From Ochrobactrum vermis (GTDB taxonomy: Bacteria; Pseudomonadota; Alphaproteobacteria; Rhizobiales; Rhizobiaceae), in NCBI RefSeq assembly GCF_002975205.1, contig NZ_PCOC01000001.1:1612001-1676000 (forward strand): 64,000 nucleotides of DNA, written 5' to 3'. Positions 8,152 to 16,619 of this stretch are shown piece by piece; the stretch's first letter is position 1, and every line of letters begins with the position of its first letter. The position numbers and the translations under genes were made by a program. The notes under the pieces were generated by a model that ran no database searches, was not told the DNA's origin, and saw only the letters and a list, made by a program, of their open reading frames with translations.

Positions 8152-8984
8152 GGCCGCTCCATCCGCTTGAAGGGCTGCTTGCGCTTTCGGGTCTGGCGCG
8201 CAGCACGTTCTATTATCAGCTCAAGGTGCTGTCGTCAGGCGACCGGCATGAGGCCTTGAAATCGACGATCCGCTCCATCTTCGATGAGCACAAGGGCCGC
8301 TACGGCTATCGCCGGGTGACGGCGGCGATCCGTGGGCGTGGGGACGCAGTCAATCACAAGACCGTCCAGCGGCTGATGGTCGAGATGGGGCTGAAGTCTC
8401 TGGTTCGACCCAAGAAGTACCGTTCCTACAAGGGTGGGGCTGGCCGTGTGGCACCCGATCTACTGCAACGTCAGTTCTCGGCCAGACGGATGCATCAGAA
8501 GTGGGTCACAGATGTCACCGAGTTCAATGTCGCCGGGGAGAAGCTGTTCCTGTCACCCATCATGGACCTTCACAACGGCGAGATCATCGCCTTCGAGACA
8601 GCCAGACGACCCGTCTTCAAGCTGGTCAAGGACATGCTCGGCAGGGCATTGAGCCTGCTCGATGACGAGAACAGGCCAATCCTGCATTCCGATCAGGGTT
8701 GGCAGTATCAGACGCCAGAATGGCGCCGGATGCTCGAAAGCAGCAATATCGCAGCAAGCATGTCACGCAAGGGAAACTGCCTCGACAATGCCGCCATGGA
8801 AAGCTTCTTCGCGACGCTCAAGTCCGAGTTCTTCTATCCCAACCGCTTCGACAGCATTGACAGTCTGCGCGATGGCGTTGAGGACTACATTCACTACTAC
8901 AACAACGATCGCATTCGCATGAAACTAAAAGGGCTGAGCCCTGTGCAATACAGGACCCAGCCCTTAAATAATCCCAGCCTATGA
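8085..8984 (+). CDS. IS3-family transposase OrfB (DDE integrase), read by -1 frameshift
   Basis: The frame -1 to orfA is open without a stop from the A7 run (8085) to 8984. The first independent start would be a GTG at 8226, but the conserved LSGLARSTFYYQL part lies upstream of that, so expression as a fusion is likely. The rve integrase core has the three acidic residues: the Asp in WVTDVTEF, the Asp in LHSDQGWQY and the Glu in AAMESFFATLKSE. The region before it (RYGYRRVTAAI) is the HTH_21 segment. The protein ends with RIRMKLKGLSPVQYR, normal for the family. No damage is visible. Confidence 0.92.
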   Translation, partial: KKTGGLNAGASNAERAQAVQALRPLHPLEGLLALSGLARSTFYYQLKVLSSGDRHEALKSTIRSIFDEHKGRYGYRRVTAAIRGRGDAVNHKTVQRLMVEMGLKSLVRPKKYRSYKGGAGRVAPDLLQRQFSARRMHQKWVTDVTEFNVAGEKLFLSPIMDLHNGEIIAFETARRPVFKLVKDMLGRALSLLDDENRPILHSDQGWQYQTPEWRRMLESSNIAASMSRKGNCLDNAAMESFFATLKSEFFYPNRFDSIDSLRDGVEDYIHYYNNDRIRMKLKGLSPVQYRTQPLNNPSL

Positions 8985-8987
8985 ACC

Positions 8988-9011
8988 GTCCAACTTTATG
9001 GGGTCAGTCCA
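8988..9011 (-). repeat. Right inverted repeat of the IS
   Basis: Starts GTCCAACTT and ends GGGGTCAGTCCA, the inverted counterpart of 7555-7578. Confidence 0.88.
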
Positions 9012-9041
9012 TCGCGACCGGGCTTTTTTAATCCTGAACGG

Positions 9042-10100
9042 CTATTCCGTTCCTTGAATGGCTGCAAGAAGCCACTCACCGCCATCGGCGCGGGTAAAGG
9101 TCCAGACTTCGGTGCTTTCGACCGGCTCGTTCGGGTTGCCTTCAACGACAGCGCCGGTGTTGCGATCCAGCATGACGTCGATTGCGGAGTAGCGGATCGC
9201 CACAGTGGCATAGTCGACGTTGCCTTCACGCCAGGCTTCGGAAACGTCGCCCTGAAGCAGCTTCACGTCCTTCACTTCATTGCGCATGCCGCTGGAAGCG
9301 ATTTCGCCCAGTTCTTCGGCGAGATATGACATGGCTTCCGGGGTGGTCAGCTTGCGCAGTGCAGCGTAATCCTCGCGGCCATAGGCGCTCTGGATTTCCG
9401 ACAGCATCTGCTCGAAACGGTCAAGCTCTTCCTGTCCGACATCCATCGGCTCGTCTTCGACCGCCTGGGTTATCGGCTCTTCAGCCTGCTTGGCACCGGC
9501 ACCGAACGGATTGACCGAAGGCGTACGACCGCCAAAGCTGCCAGCCTGTTGCGGTGCAGCACTCTTGGCCGCTCCGAAAGGCTGTGCGGAGCCAAAAGGC
9601 TGCGCATTTGCATTGCCAGCACCCGCCGTTGCCGTCGCGCCCTGACGGCGATTGGCAAACATGCGCATGACGAACATCGCAATCAGCGCGATCACAGCCA
9701 CCTGCAACAGAAGACCGAACATACCGGCAAGACCGCCGAGGCCGTTGCCAAGCAACATGCCGATCAGGCCGCCCACAAGAAGACCGCCCAGCATGGAGCG
9801 ACCGAAATTACCGAACATGCCGCCAGCACGGGCCGGCGCCGCGTTCTGCGCACCAGCCGCGGCAGGACGGGTCGTCTGCGTTGTGCCGGTATTCGGCGTC
9901 ATCGAACGTTCGATCGGTGCAGCATTATTCGGTGCGGTACGCGTCGGCGCAGGCGCCTGATAGGTACGCGCGCCACGGCTGCCGAAACCGCCACCGCCTG
10001 CGCGGCGAGCCTCGGCGAAATCGACCGCAGCAAAAGAGGCAATCAGCCCCAATACCATTGCAGCGGTCAGTTTGGTCAGGCGGCTTCCGGAACCCGGCAT
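9042..10100 (-). CDS. Tim44-like domain membrane protein
   Basis: 352 residues. An N-terminal signal/anchor helix (about 9-30) is followed by a Gly/Ala/Pro/Thr-rich low-complexity linker. A glycine-rich membrane region (GLLVGGLIGMLLGNGLGGLAGMFG, then LLLQVAVIALIAMFVMRMF) spans about 105-150, then a second linker, then a soluble Tim44-like domain (about 225-352) beginning EEELDRFEQM in form and ending EVWTFTRADGGEWLLAAIQ. The fold is shared with the mitochondrial import motor subunit; the bacterial role is unclear. Its terminator has lost its left arm to the IS. Confidence 0.85.
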   Translation of the reverse strand: MPGSGSRLTKLTAAMVLGLIASFAAVDFAEARRAGGGGFGSRGARTYQAPAPTRTAPNNAAPIERSMTPNTGTTQTTRPAAAGAQNAAPARAGGMFGNFGRSMLGGLLVGGLIGMLLGNGLGGLAGMFGLLLQVAVIALIAMFVMRMFANRRQGATATAGAGNANAQPFGSAQPFGAAKSAAPQQAGSFGGRTPSVNPFGAGAKQAEEPITQAVEDEPMDVGQEELDRFEQMLSEIQSAYGREDYAALRKLTTPEAMSYLAEELGEIASSGMRNEVKDVKLLQGDVSEAWREGNVDYATVAIRYSAIDVMLDRNTGAVVEGNPNEPVESTEVWTFTRADGGEWLLAAIQGTE

Positions 10101-10160
10101 CGTTTACTCCCATTTAGAGACATGAGTGAATGTTTAAATCATTTCTCATATGGGAATTCG

Positions 10161-10182
10161 CCCCCGCCCCTCACAAGGGTGT
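10161..10182. repeat. GC-rich motif, first of two similar copies
   Basis: CCCCCGCCCC then TCAC then AAGGGTG, about 60 bp upstream of the Tim44-like gene. A close copy lies upstream of glpX (13197-13217). The function is unknown. Confidence 0.35.
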
Positions 10183-10224
10183 GAAGACAAAAAAGTCCAG
10201 AAATTTCAAATGGACCCAGAAACA

Positions 10225-12009
10225 TTAAACAGGCAAAGCCGCATCCAGAATCTGGATCTGAGGTGTGACCGAGCCGTTCCAGTGATTGAGCGACAGATTG
10301 CCTGCCACATGCACGCTCTGGCCGATATTGTTGAACAGAAAGCGCCCCAGATCGCCCTCAGCCGCCCGGAAGGCTATCGCATTGACGCGCTTTCCGTCGG
10401 CACCGCGCAAACTCACACGCACATGATCGCGCCCGACGCCGCGCGCATCGGCCAGTATATGATGTGGCAGTGCCAGAATGGGTTGTGGGTGCGCTGAACC
10501 GTAGGGTCCAGCTTTCTGCAAGGCTTCGTAAAGCGATACCGTTGCGCCCGATGCTGCCAGTGCACCGTCGATGGACAGGCTCTGGTTTTCGCGCAGGCGC
10601 GAGACGATATGGGCCGATTCCTCTTCAAGATAAGCGCGCAATGCCCCAAGATTGCTGCGCTCTATCGTGATGCCAGCCGCCATAGCATGGCCGCCGCCCT
10701 TGACGAGCAGGCCCCGTTCCATTGCGCCGCGCACCAGCTTGCCAAGATCAAGTCCCATGATTGAGCGACCGGACCCCGAACCCACACCATTGGCGTTGAA
10801 AGCAATGGCAAAGGCCGGTCGCCGGGCCTTTTCCTTGAGCCGCGAGGCAAGCAACCCGACAATACCCGGATGCCAGCGATCACTCGCCGTCACGATCACC
10901 GAAGCGCCCGCACCGCCGGAAATTTCAAGCGACGCCTCCGCTTCCGCTTCCAGAAGCATTTCCGCTTCCATCGCCTGACGTTCCTGATTGAGCCGGTCGA
11001 GTTCGACGGCAATACGGTCCGCCGTTGCTGGGTCGTCCAGCGTCAGCAGCCGAGCGCCAAGCCCCGCATCGCCAATGCGCCCACCAGCATTGATGCGCGG
11101 CCCGATCAGATAGCCAAGATGGAAGACATTGATCGGTTCGCCGATGCGCGCCACACGCGCCAAAGCCGCAAGGCCGACATTGCTCTGCGACCGCGCAACA
11201 ACCAATCCTTTGACGACGAAAGCCCGATTGACACCAGTCAACGGCACCACATCGCAAACCGTTGCCAGTGCCACCAGATCGAGCAGGGAGAGAAGATCGG
11301 GACCTGCCCCTTTTCTACGTTCTCTCAAAATCTTGGCGACCTGCACCAAAGTCAGAAAGACCACGCCCGCCGCGCAAAGATGCCCTTGCTGGGAAATATC
11401 GTCTTCACGGTTCGGATTGACAATAGCTACGGCATCTTCCGGCAAGTCGCCGCCAACCTGATGGTGATCGAGCACGACGACATCCGCGCCCGCCTGCTTG
11501 GCAGCAGTGATGGAAGGCGCACTGTTGGTGCCGCAATCGACGGTAACGATCAAGCTCGCGCCCTTGGCGACCAGATCGCGCATGGCATCGGGGTTGGGAC
11601 CGTAACCTTCGAAAATCCGGTCCGGAATGTAGATGGAATGCTGAATGCCGTAATGTTTGAGAAAACGCGCCATCAAAGCGGAGGAACACGCTCCATCGAC
11701 ATCGTAATCACCAAAAATAGCCACGGTTTCGCGGCGTTGAATGGCATCGGCAATACGGCTCGCTGCATTCTCCATATCGGTGAGCGTTGCCGGGTCGGGC
11801 ATGAGATTGCGCAGGGTCGGATCGACAAATTCCGGCGCGCCTTCCACGGACACACCCCGCCCGGCAAGCACACGGGCAACCAGATCGGAAATGCCGTGAT
11901 GCTGCGCAATGGCAAGCGCCGTATTGGCCTCGCGCAGGCCAAGCCGGTCTACCCATTTCTGCCCGGTTGCGGATTGTCTTATTCCGAGAAAAAAGCGCTC
12001 TGTCGTCAT
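10225..12009 (-). CDS. recJ: Single-stranded-DNA-specific exonuclease RecJ
   Basis: A 594-residue 5'-3' exonuclease acting on single-stranded DNA in recombination and mismatch repair. The DHH domain shows FGDYDVDGACSSALM (motif I), VTVDCGTNS and VVLDHHQVGG (motif III, DHH). The DHHA1 domain has GGHAMAAG, and a C-terminal OB fold follows (residues about 470-594). All metal-binding motifs are present and the length is usual. It lies downstream of glpX on the same strand but is separated from it by a good terminator, so it probably has its own promoter. Confidence 0.97.
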   Translation of the reverse strand: MTTERFFLGIRQSATGQKWVDRLGLREANTALAIAQHHGISDLVARVLAGRGVSVEGAPEFVDPTLRNLMPDPATLTDMENAASRIADAIQRRETVAIFGDYDVDGACSSALMARFLKHYGIQHSIYIPDRIFEGYGPNPDAMRDLVAKGASLIVTVDCGTNSAPSITAAKQAGADVVVLDHHQVGGDLPEDAVAIVNPNREDDISQQGHLCAAGVVFLTLVQVAKILRERRKGAGPDLLSLLDLVALATVCDVVPLTGVNRAFVVKGLVVARSQSNVGLAALARVARIGEPINVFHLGYLIGPRINAGGRIGDAGLGARLLTLDDPATADRIAVELDRLNQERQAMEAEMLLEAEAEASLEISGGAGASVIVTASDRWHPGIVGLLASRLKEKARRPAFAIAFNANGVGSGSGRSIMGLDLGKLVRGAMERGLLVKGGGHAMAAGITIERSNLGALRAYLEEESAHIVSRLRENQSLSIDGALAASGATVSLYEALQKAGPYGSAHPQPILALPHHILADARGVGRDHVRVSLRGADGKRVNAIAFRAAEGDLGRFLFNNIGQSVHVAGNLSLNHWNGSVTPQIQILDAALPV

Positions 12010-12025
12010 AAGTTTCTAAAGACAC

Positions 12026-12055
12026 AAAAGGCGGCATTTTTGCAATGCCGCCTTT
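12026..12055 (-). terminator. glpX terminator
   Basis: AAAAGGCGGCATT (12026-12038) pairs with AATGCCGCCTTT (12044-12055). On the minus strand the stem is followed by TTTTGTG. It lies between glpX and recJ. Confidence 0.85.
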
Positions 12056-12112
12056 GACTATTCTACGCTCAATCCTGCCAAGGTTTAGGCTAAACCGTTC
12101 TAGCGCAATCCC

Positions 12113-13099
12113 CTAAAACTTGGACAGATCCTGGTGGCGAGCCTTGATCTCGCGTACGGTCTGCGAGCTGGAGCGCATCACGATGGTATGCGTCTGGATA
12201 TAGTCGCGGGCGAACTTAACGCCGGAGAGCATGTTGCCGTCCGTCACGCCGGTAGCGGCAAAAAGCACGTCGCCCTTGGCCATTTCTTCCAGCGAATAGA
12301 CCTTCTTCGGGTCTGCAATGCCCATCTTCGCAGCGCGAGCAATCTTTTCATCAGTATTGAGCTGAAGGCGACCCTGCATCTGGCCTCCGATGCAGCGCAG
12401 AGCTGCCGCAGCCAGAACGCCTTCAGGCGCTCCACCAATGCCGATATAGATGTCGATGCCCGTTTCATCCGGGCTTGTCGTGTGCATGACGCCGGCCACA
12501 TCGCCATCTCCGATAAGGCGGATAGCAGCACCGGTTGCCCGCACTTCCTCGATCAGGCGCGCGTGGCGCGGGCGATCCATGATGCAGGCGGTGATTTCAT
12601 TCGGCTTTACACCCTTTGCCTTGGCGACAGACATGATGTTGTCTGTCGGGCTGGCATCGAGGTCCACAACGCCCTTCGAATAGCCCGGACCAACGGCGAT
12701 CTTTTCCATGTAGACGTCAGGCGCGTAAAGCAGATTGCCCTTCTCGGCGATCGCGATGACGGCGAGCGAGTTCGGCAGGTTCTTGGCGCAGATCGTCGTG
12801 CCTTCCAGTGGGTCGAGCGCGATATCGACGTCCGGTCCCTGCTTGGTGCCGACTTCTTCGCCGATATAGAGCATTGGCGCTTCGTCGCGTTCGCCTTCAC
12901 CGATAACAACAGTTCCGGCAATGGGAAGACGGTTCAGTTCCTGACGCATGGCATCGACGGCGGCCTGATCGGCAGCCATTTCGTCGCCACGGCCACGCAG
13001 CCTCGCCGCCGCCACCGCTGCACGCTCGGCCACGCGGACCAGTTCGAGTGTGAGAATGCGATCCAGTCCGTGGGGGTGCTGCTCTGCGGTCTTGGCCAT
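12113..13099 (-). CDS. glpX: Class II fructose-1,6-bisphosphatase
   Basis: A 328-residue enzyme that removes phosphate from fructose-1,6-bisphosphate in gluconeogenesis; some alphaproteobacterial forms also accept sedoheptulose-1,7-bisphosphate. The metal and substrate motifs GEGERDEAPML and DPLEGTTICAKN, and the lithium-sensitive phosphatase fold block TGVTDGNMLSGV, are all present. I chose the ATG at 13099 because MAKTAEQHPHGLDR is the usual start; 42 extra upstream bases are open but not family-like. In related genomes it follows hom directly; here an ABC-F gene lies between. Confidence 0.95.
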   Translation of the reverse strand: MAKTAEQHPHGLDRILTLELVRVAERAAVAAARLRGRGDEMAADQAAVDAMRQELNRLPIAGTVVIGEGERDEAPMLYIGEEVGTKQGPDVDIALDPLEGTTICAKNLPNSLAVIAIAEKGNLLYAPDVYMEKIAVGPGYSKGVVDLDASPTDNIMSVAKAKGVKPNEITACIMDRPRHARLIEEVRATGAAIRLIGDGDVAGVMHTTSPDETGIDIYIGIGGAPEGVLAAAALRCIGGQMQGRLQLNTDEKIARAAKMGIADPKKVYSLEEMAKGDVLFAATGVTDGNMLSGVKFARDYIQTHTIVMRSSSQTVREIKARHQDLSKF

Positions 13100-13196
13100 T
13101 TGAACAAAGTCCTGAATTCGAATTGCGTGGACGCGGCGCACGAAGCCCGCGATTGCCGCCTCTTATAGCGACACTGTGCAAACCTTTTGTCAAAGT

Positions 13197-13217
13197 CCCC
13201 CGCCCCCTGCAAGGGTG
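13197..13217. repeat. GC-rich motif, second copy
   Basis: CCCCCGCCCCC then TGC then AAGGGTG, about 100 bp upstream of glpX. It is similar to 10161-10182. Confidence 0.35.
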
Positions 13218-13360
13218 AGAGACCTAAAAACATTGCGCGCTCAAACTCTTAATCGATTTAAGCTATACACGCTTCGTTTCATGTCCGGGCCGGATGTGAA
13301 CGCTCGCACCCGGCCAGAAGTTACAGAAATTGTTAAACAACCAGAAGATGTTGCAGGCAA

Positions 13361-14881
13361 TCAGCTTCCGATTCCGTCAAAGAAAAACTCCGGACTTTCC
13401 ACCTCGACCAGCTTTTTCCTTTCGATCATCCAGAAACGGTTGCCGACATTGCGAACAAAACTGCGGTCATGCGAGACGATCAGGCTCGCCGCCTCATTGC
13501 ACAGCAGTTCCACTTCCAGCGCTTCCTGACCTTCGATATCGAGATGGTTGGTTGGTTCATCGAGAATATAGAAATTCGGATTGGTCAGCCGCAAAACCAG
13601 CATGGCAAGACGCGCCTTCTGCCCTCCCGACAAGCGTTCAAGCGGTTTGGCCTGCATTTCAAGTGTCATGCCTGCGCCCGCCAGCAACGATCGCGTCCGC
13701 TGGTCGCCAATATCGAAACGCCTTGCAATCGTCTCGAACGGTGTGTGGTCAGGGCGAAGCTCCGACAAGGCCTGATCGCTATAACCGAGCACAAGCGATG
13801 GCGTCGCCTTGATCCCCGCCTGCGCTTGATCGGGTGCAAGAATGGCCTCACGCACCAGCGTAAGCAACCGGGTCTTGCCCAGGCCGTTGGCGCCCAAGAG
13901 GACAATACGGTCACCGGGATTGATCCAGAGCTGTCCTGTCTTGAAAAGAAGTCGTTCATCAGGTGTGGCAATATCGGCCTGATCGAGGATAACCAGAGCC
14001 TTGGCGTGGCTGCCCCGGCTATTCAGCATGATCTTGCCGGCTGAGCGCTCCACATGCGCCGCCTTGGCGCTTTCCTCGATCTTGTCGGCCCGCGCTTTCA
14101 ACTGCTTGGTCTTGATCACCAGCAGATCGCTGCCTGAGTTGATACCGATATTGTTGAGCTTCGCCGCCTGCCTGCGCAACTGCTGGACCGTTTTCATATC
14201 CTTTTCGAACTGCCGGGCATCGGCTGCATCGATTTCATCAAGTGCAACGCGCGCCTGACTATATGGCAGAGCGAAAACCGGCGATTTTTCCGCACGCAGA
14301 AACAATGTTCGCTTCGTCACTGCGTCCAGAAAGGCGCGATCATGACTGCTGACCACGACCGCGACCGAGCGTGGCAACGCGTTCAGCCAGTCTTCCAGCA
14401 GCCGTACTTTTTCGAGGTCCAGATGATTGGTCGGCTCATCGAGCAGCAGGACATCGGGTTCCGTAACCCATGCCCGAGCCAAAAGTGCGAGCCGCTGCCA
14501 GCCGCCGCTAAGCTGCCCTATGGAGCGCTGCCGCAATTCTTCGGCAACATTCAGATCGTCCAACACGATATCCGCACGCCAGCTTTCATAATCGCGCGCT
14601 TCGTCATCCAGCCCATCTAGCACCACCTCGTAAAAAGTGCGCTCGAACAGGTTTTCTGGAACATATTGGCTGACATGGCCGATCTTCAAGCCGCGCGACC
14701 GCGTAATCGTACCAAGCGTTGGATCGCCCTCCCCAACGAGGAGACGCAGAAGACTGGTCTTGCCGCGCCCGTTGGCAGCGACGATGCCCAGCCGCTCGCC
14801 CTCGCCGATGACAAGATCGAGATTGGCAAACAGAGGTTCATGAAGGGTCAGAGAAAGATTCTGGATAGAAACAAGAGACAT
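13361..14881 (-). CDS. ABC-F family ATPase
   Basis: A 506-residue soluble protein with two ABC domains and no membrane segment, so an ABC-F ribosome-associated ATPase rather than a transporter. The first domain has AANGRGKT as Walker A (first Gly replaced by Ala), signature LSGGWQRLALLARAW and DEPTNHLD; the second has GANGLGKT, LSGGQKARLAM and DEPTNHLD. Between them is a charged helical arm (LRRQAAKLNNIG and KQLKARADKIEESAKAA). The start is the ATG at 14881; the upstream extension to 14935 is not family-like. Some ABC-F proteins protect ribosomes from antibiotics, others tune translation. This one cannot be placed from sequence alone. Confidence 0.9.
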   Translation of the reverse strand: MSLVSIQNLSLTLHEPLFANLDLVIGEGERLGIVAANGRGKTSLLRLLVGEGDPTLGTITRSRGLKIGHVSQYVPENLFERTFYEVVLDGLDDEARDYESWRADIVLDDLNVAEELRQRSIGQLSGGWQRLALLARAWVTEPDVLLLDEPTNHLDLEKVRLLEDWLNALPRSVAVVVSSHDRAFLDAVTKRTLFLRAEKSPVFALPYSQARVALDEIDAADARQFEKDMKTVQQLRRQAAKLNNIGINSGSDLLVIKTKQLKARADKIEESAKAAHVERSAGKIMLNSRGSHAKALVILDQADIATPDERLLFKTGQLWINPGDRIVLLGANGLGKTRLLTLVREAILAPDQAQAGIKATPSLVLGYSDQALSELRPDHTPFETIARRFDIGDQRTRSLLAGAGMTLEMQAKPLERLSGGQKARLAMLVLRLTNPNFYILDEPTNHLDIEGQEALEVELLCNEAASLIVSHDRSFVRNVGNRFWMIERKKLVEVESPEFFFDGIGS

Positions 14882-15037
14882 GGCAATCAGCCCAATTCTG
14901 CCACGCACGAATGTCCGGTTTCCAAACCGTGACACAGATAGATGTGCTGGCGAATGTCCGGCAGCGGTTCTATGACCGCGCCTTCAGGAAAAGGCAGAAT
15001 AAGACAGTGATTTCAGTCTTTTTCCGCCCTGCACAAA

Positions 15038-15100
15038 TTACTTATGCAGGGCAAAATCGGGGCCGTGCTGACGGTGATAATCATGACGCGTCACATACAT
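15038..15100 (-). CDS. Possible 20-codon leader peptide before the ABC-F gene
   Basis: ATG at 15100 with AAGGAGG eight bases upstream, then 20 codons (MYVTRHDYHRQHGPDFALHK) and TAA. It lies between the hom terminator and the ABC-F start, 156 bp before the latter. The ribosome site is among the strongest in the window. Small hairpins follow (about 15020-15000 and 14995-14960, minus strand) but no classic attenuator. It may be a regulatory leader, a free small protein, or chance. Confidence 0.35.
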   Translation of the reverse strand: MYVTRHDYHRQHGPDFALHK

Positions 15101-15141
15101 CCTACAGCCCTCCTTTTCCTGTTTTGTCTCTTGAAACGAAT

Positions 15142-15169
15142 AAAGCCGGGTCAATTCCGACCCGGCTTT
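15142..15169 (-). terminator. hom terminator
   Basis: AAAGCCGGGTC (15142-15152) pairs with GACCCGGCTTT (15159-15169), a perfect 11-bp stem. On the minus strand it ends CTTTATT. It is about 50 bp after the hom stop. Confidence 0.85.
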
Positions 15170-15216
15170 CATAACAAAGGTGGCTTCAACCTGCAAGGGA
15201 CGCCAGTTCCCGGTTT

Positions 15217-16536
15217 TCACCCAGCGCGCTCGATGCGGATCATCTGTGGCTTATCGACCAGATGATCATCCTTGAGAATCGCCTCCAGCGCCTTTTTGAC
15301 GGCAGATTCGGTCGTCTCATGCGTGACGAGAATAACCGTCTTGATGCCTTCTTTGGCCGCGCCGTTCATTGGCGGACGTTGGACAATCGATTCCAGCGAG
15401 ATATCGTTTTCAGCCATGCGCTTGGCAATGGCTGCAAAGGCACCGATGCGATCAAGAACTGTCAGGCGAATGAAGTAACCGCCCGCATGTTTGCGCATCT
15501 TGGCGCGTTTGTAAGGCTGCAACGCCTTGGCAGGTGTGCCGAACACCGGACCATGCTGGAAGCCCGGACGGCTCTTGGCAATATCAGCGACATCGCCGAT
15601 CACGGCGGATGCTGTCGCATTACCGCCCGCGCCGGGGCCAGAAAGCAGGAGCTCGCCCAGAAGATCGGTTTCGATTGCCACGGCGTTGGTCACGCCATGA
15701 ACCTGCGCGATGACCGACGAGGTGGGCACCATGGTCGGATGCACGCGCTGTTCAATGCCGGTGTCCGTTTTCTGCGCAACACCCAGAAGCTTGATGCGAT
15801 AACCGAGCTCATCGGCCGCGCGAATATCGGCCAGCGAAATATTGCTGATGCCTTCCAGATAGATGTCATCGGCTGCAATCTGCGTGCCGAAGGCAAGGCT
15901 GGTCAGGAGCGCCAGCTTATGCGCCGTATCGTTTCCTTCGATATCGAAAGTCGGATCAGCTTCGGCATAACCGAGACGCTGGGCATCCTTGAGACAATCC
16001 TCGAACGAAATGCCTTCTTCCCACATCCGGGTCAGGATGTAGTTGCAGGTGCCGTTCATGATGCCATAGACGCGCGAAACCGTATTGCCGGTCAGCGACT
16101 CACGCATCGCCTTGATGACCGGAATGCCACCGGCGACCGCCGCTTCGAAATTGAGAAGAACGCCCTTGTCCTCGGCGATCTTGGCGAGCGCAACACCGTG
16201 GCGCGCAAGCAAGGCCTTGTTGGCTGTGACCACATGGCGACCAGCACGCAGGGCCGCTTCCACGGAAGCTCTGGCCGGGCCGTCCTCACCGCCGATCAAC
16301 TCCACAAAGACATCGATTTGCGCGGTTTTCGCCAGTTCGACCGGATCGTCGAACCAGTCGATACCGGAAAGATCGATGCCACGGTCCCTTGTGCGGTCCC
16401 GGGCGCTGACCGCCGTAACCATCACAGGCTTGCCGCACTGGCGCGTGAGCATTTCGGACTTGTCACGCAGGATACGCAACACCGAAGCACCAACGGTGCC
16501 GAGGCCGGCAACGCCGATCCGTAATGCATCACTCAT
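15217..16536 (-). CDS. hom: Homoserine dehydrogenase
   Basis: A 439-residue enzyme that reduces aspartate semialdehyde to homoserine, the branch point to threonine and methionine. The N-terminal NAD(P) site is GVAGLGTVGASVL; the catalytic domain contains NGTCNYILTRMWEEG and the YAEADPTFDIEGNDTAHK block. A C-terminal ACT domain (about 355-439) usually gives threonine feedback. The ATG at 16536 has AGAAGG upstream. It lies 83 bp downstream of the aminotransferase gene in the same direction and is probably co-transcribed with it. Its own terminator follows. Confidence 0.96.
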   Translation of the reverse strand: MSDALRIGVAGLGTVGASVLRILRDKSEMLTRQCGKPVMVTAVSARDRTRDRGIDLSGIDWFDDPVELAKTAQIDVFVELIGGEDGPARASVEAALRAGRHVVTANKALLARHGVALAKIAEDKGVLLNFEAAVAGGIPVIKAMRESLTGNTVSRVYGIMNGTCNYILTRMWEEGISFEDCLKDAQRLGYAEADPTFDIEGNDTAHKLALLTSLAFGTQIAADDIYLEGISNISLADIRAADELGYRIKLLGVAQKTDTGIEQRVHPTMVPTSSVIAQVHGVTNAVAIETDLLGELLLSGPGAGGNATASAVIGDVADIAKSRPGFQHGPVFGTPAKALQPYKRAKMRKHAGGYFIRLTVLDRIGAFAAIAKRMAENDISLESIVQRPPMNGAAKEGIKTVILVTHETTESAVKKALEAILKDDHLVDKPQMIRIERAG

Positions 16537-16619
16537 TATATCGACCTTCTGTATGGAGTGGCTTATCGGGTGGGAAGTTGCGGGCCGAACCAGCCGGCCC
16601 GCAAGCATGAAGAACGCTC

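Larger units (their letters stand above)
7555..9011 (+). mobile_element. IS3-family insertion sequence (IS150-like)
   Basis: A complete 1457-bp element with 24-bp imperfect terminal inverted repeats beginning TG and ending CA. It carries orfA and an out-of-frame orfB joined by a slippery A7 run, and both frames look intact. I see no target duplication: the bases flanking it are TAA on the left and TCG on the right. It has landed in the loop of the gloA/Tim44-gene terminator. I do not assign it an IS name. Confidence 0.92.
7538..9029. terminator. Bidirectional terminator split by an IS
   Basis: AAAAAAGCCCCGG (7538-7550), right after the gloA stop, is the left arm, and CCGGGCTTTTTT (9018-9029), just past the minus-strand gene ending at 9042, is the right arm. 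Joined, they form a 12-bp stem with one bulged C and A/T tails on both sides, a normal terminator for two convergent genes. The IS at 7555-9011 now occupies the loop. Confidence 0.75.

Noticed and set aside
7552..9014. Target-site duplication around the IS
   Set aside because: TAA on the left and TCG on the right do not match, and shifting the ends by one or two bases did not give a match.
10870..12057. 395-codon open frame opposite recJ
   Set aside because: Antisense to a clear recJ with all motifs; no start site or domain.
15262..16524. 420-codon open frame on the plus strand opposite hom
   Set aside because: It mirrors the codon pattern of hom, has no recognisable protein features, and is a GC-rich antisense shadow.
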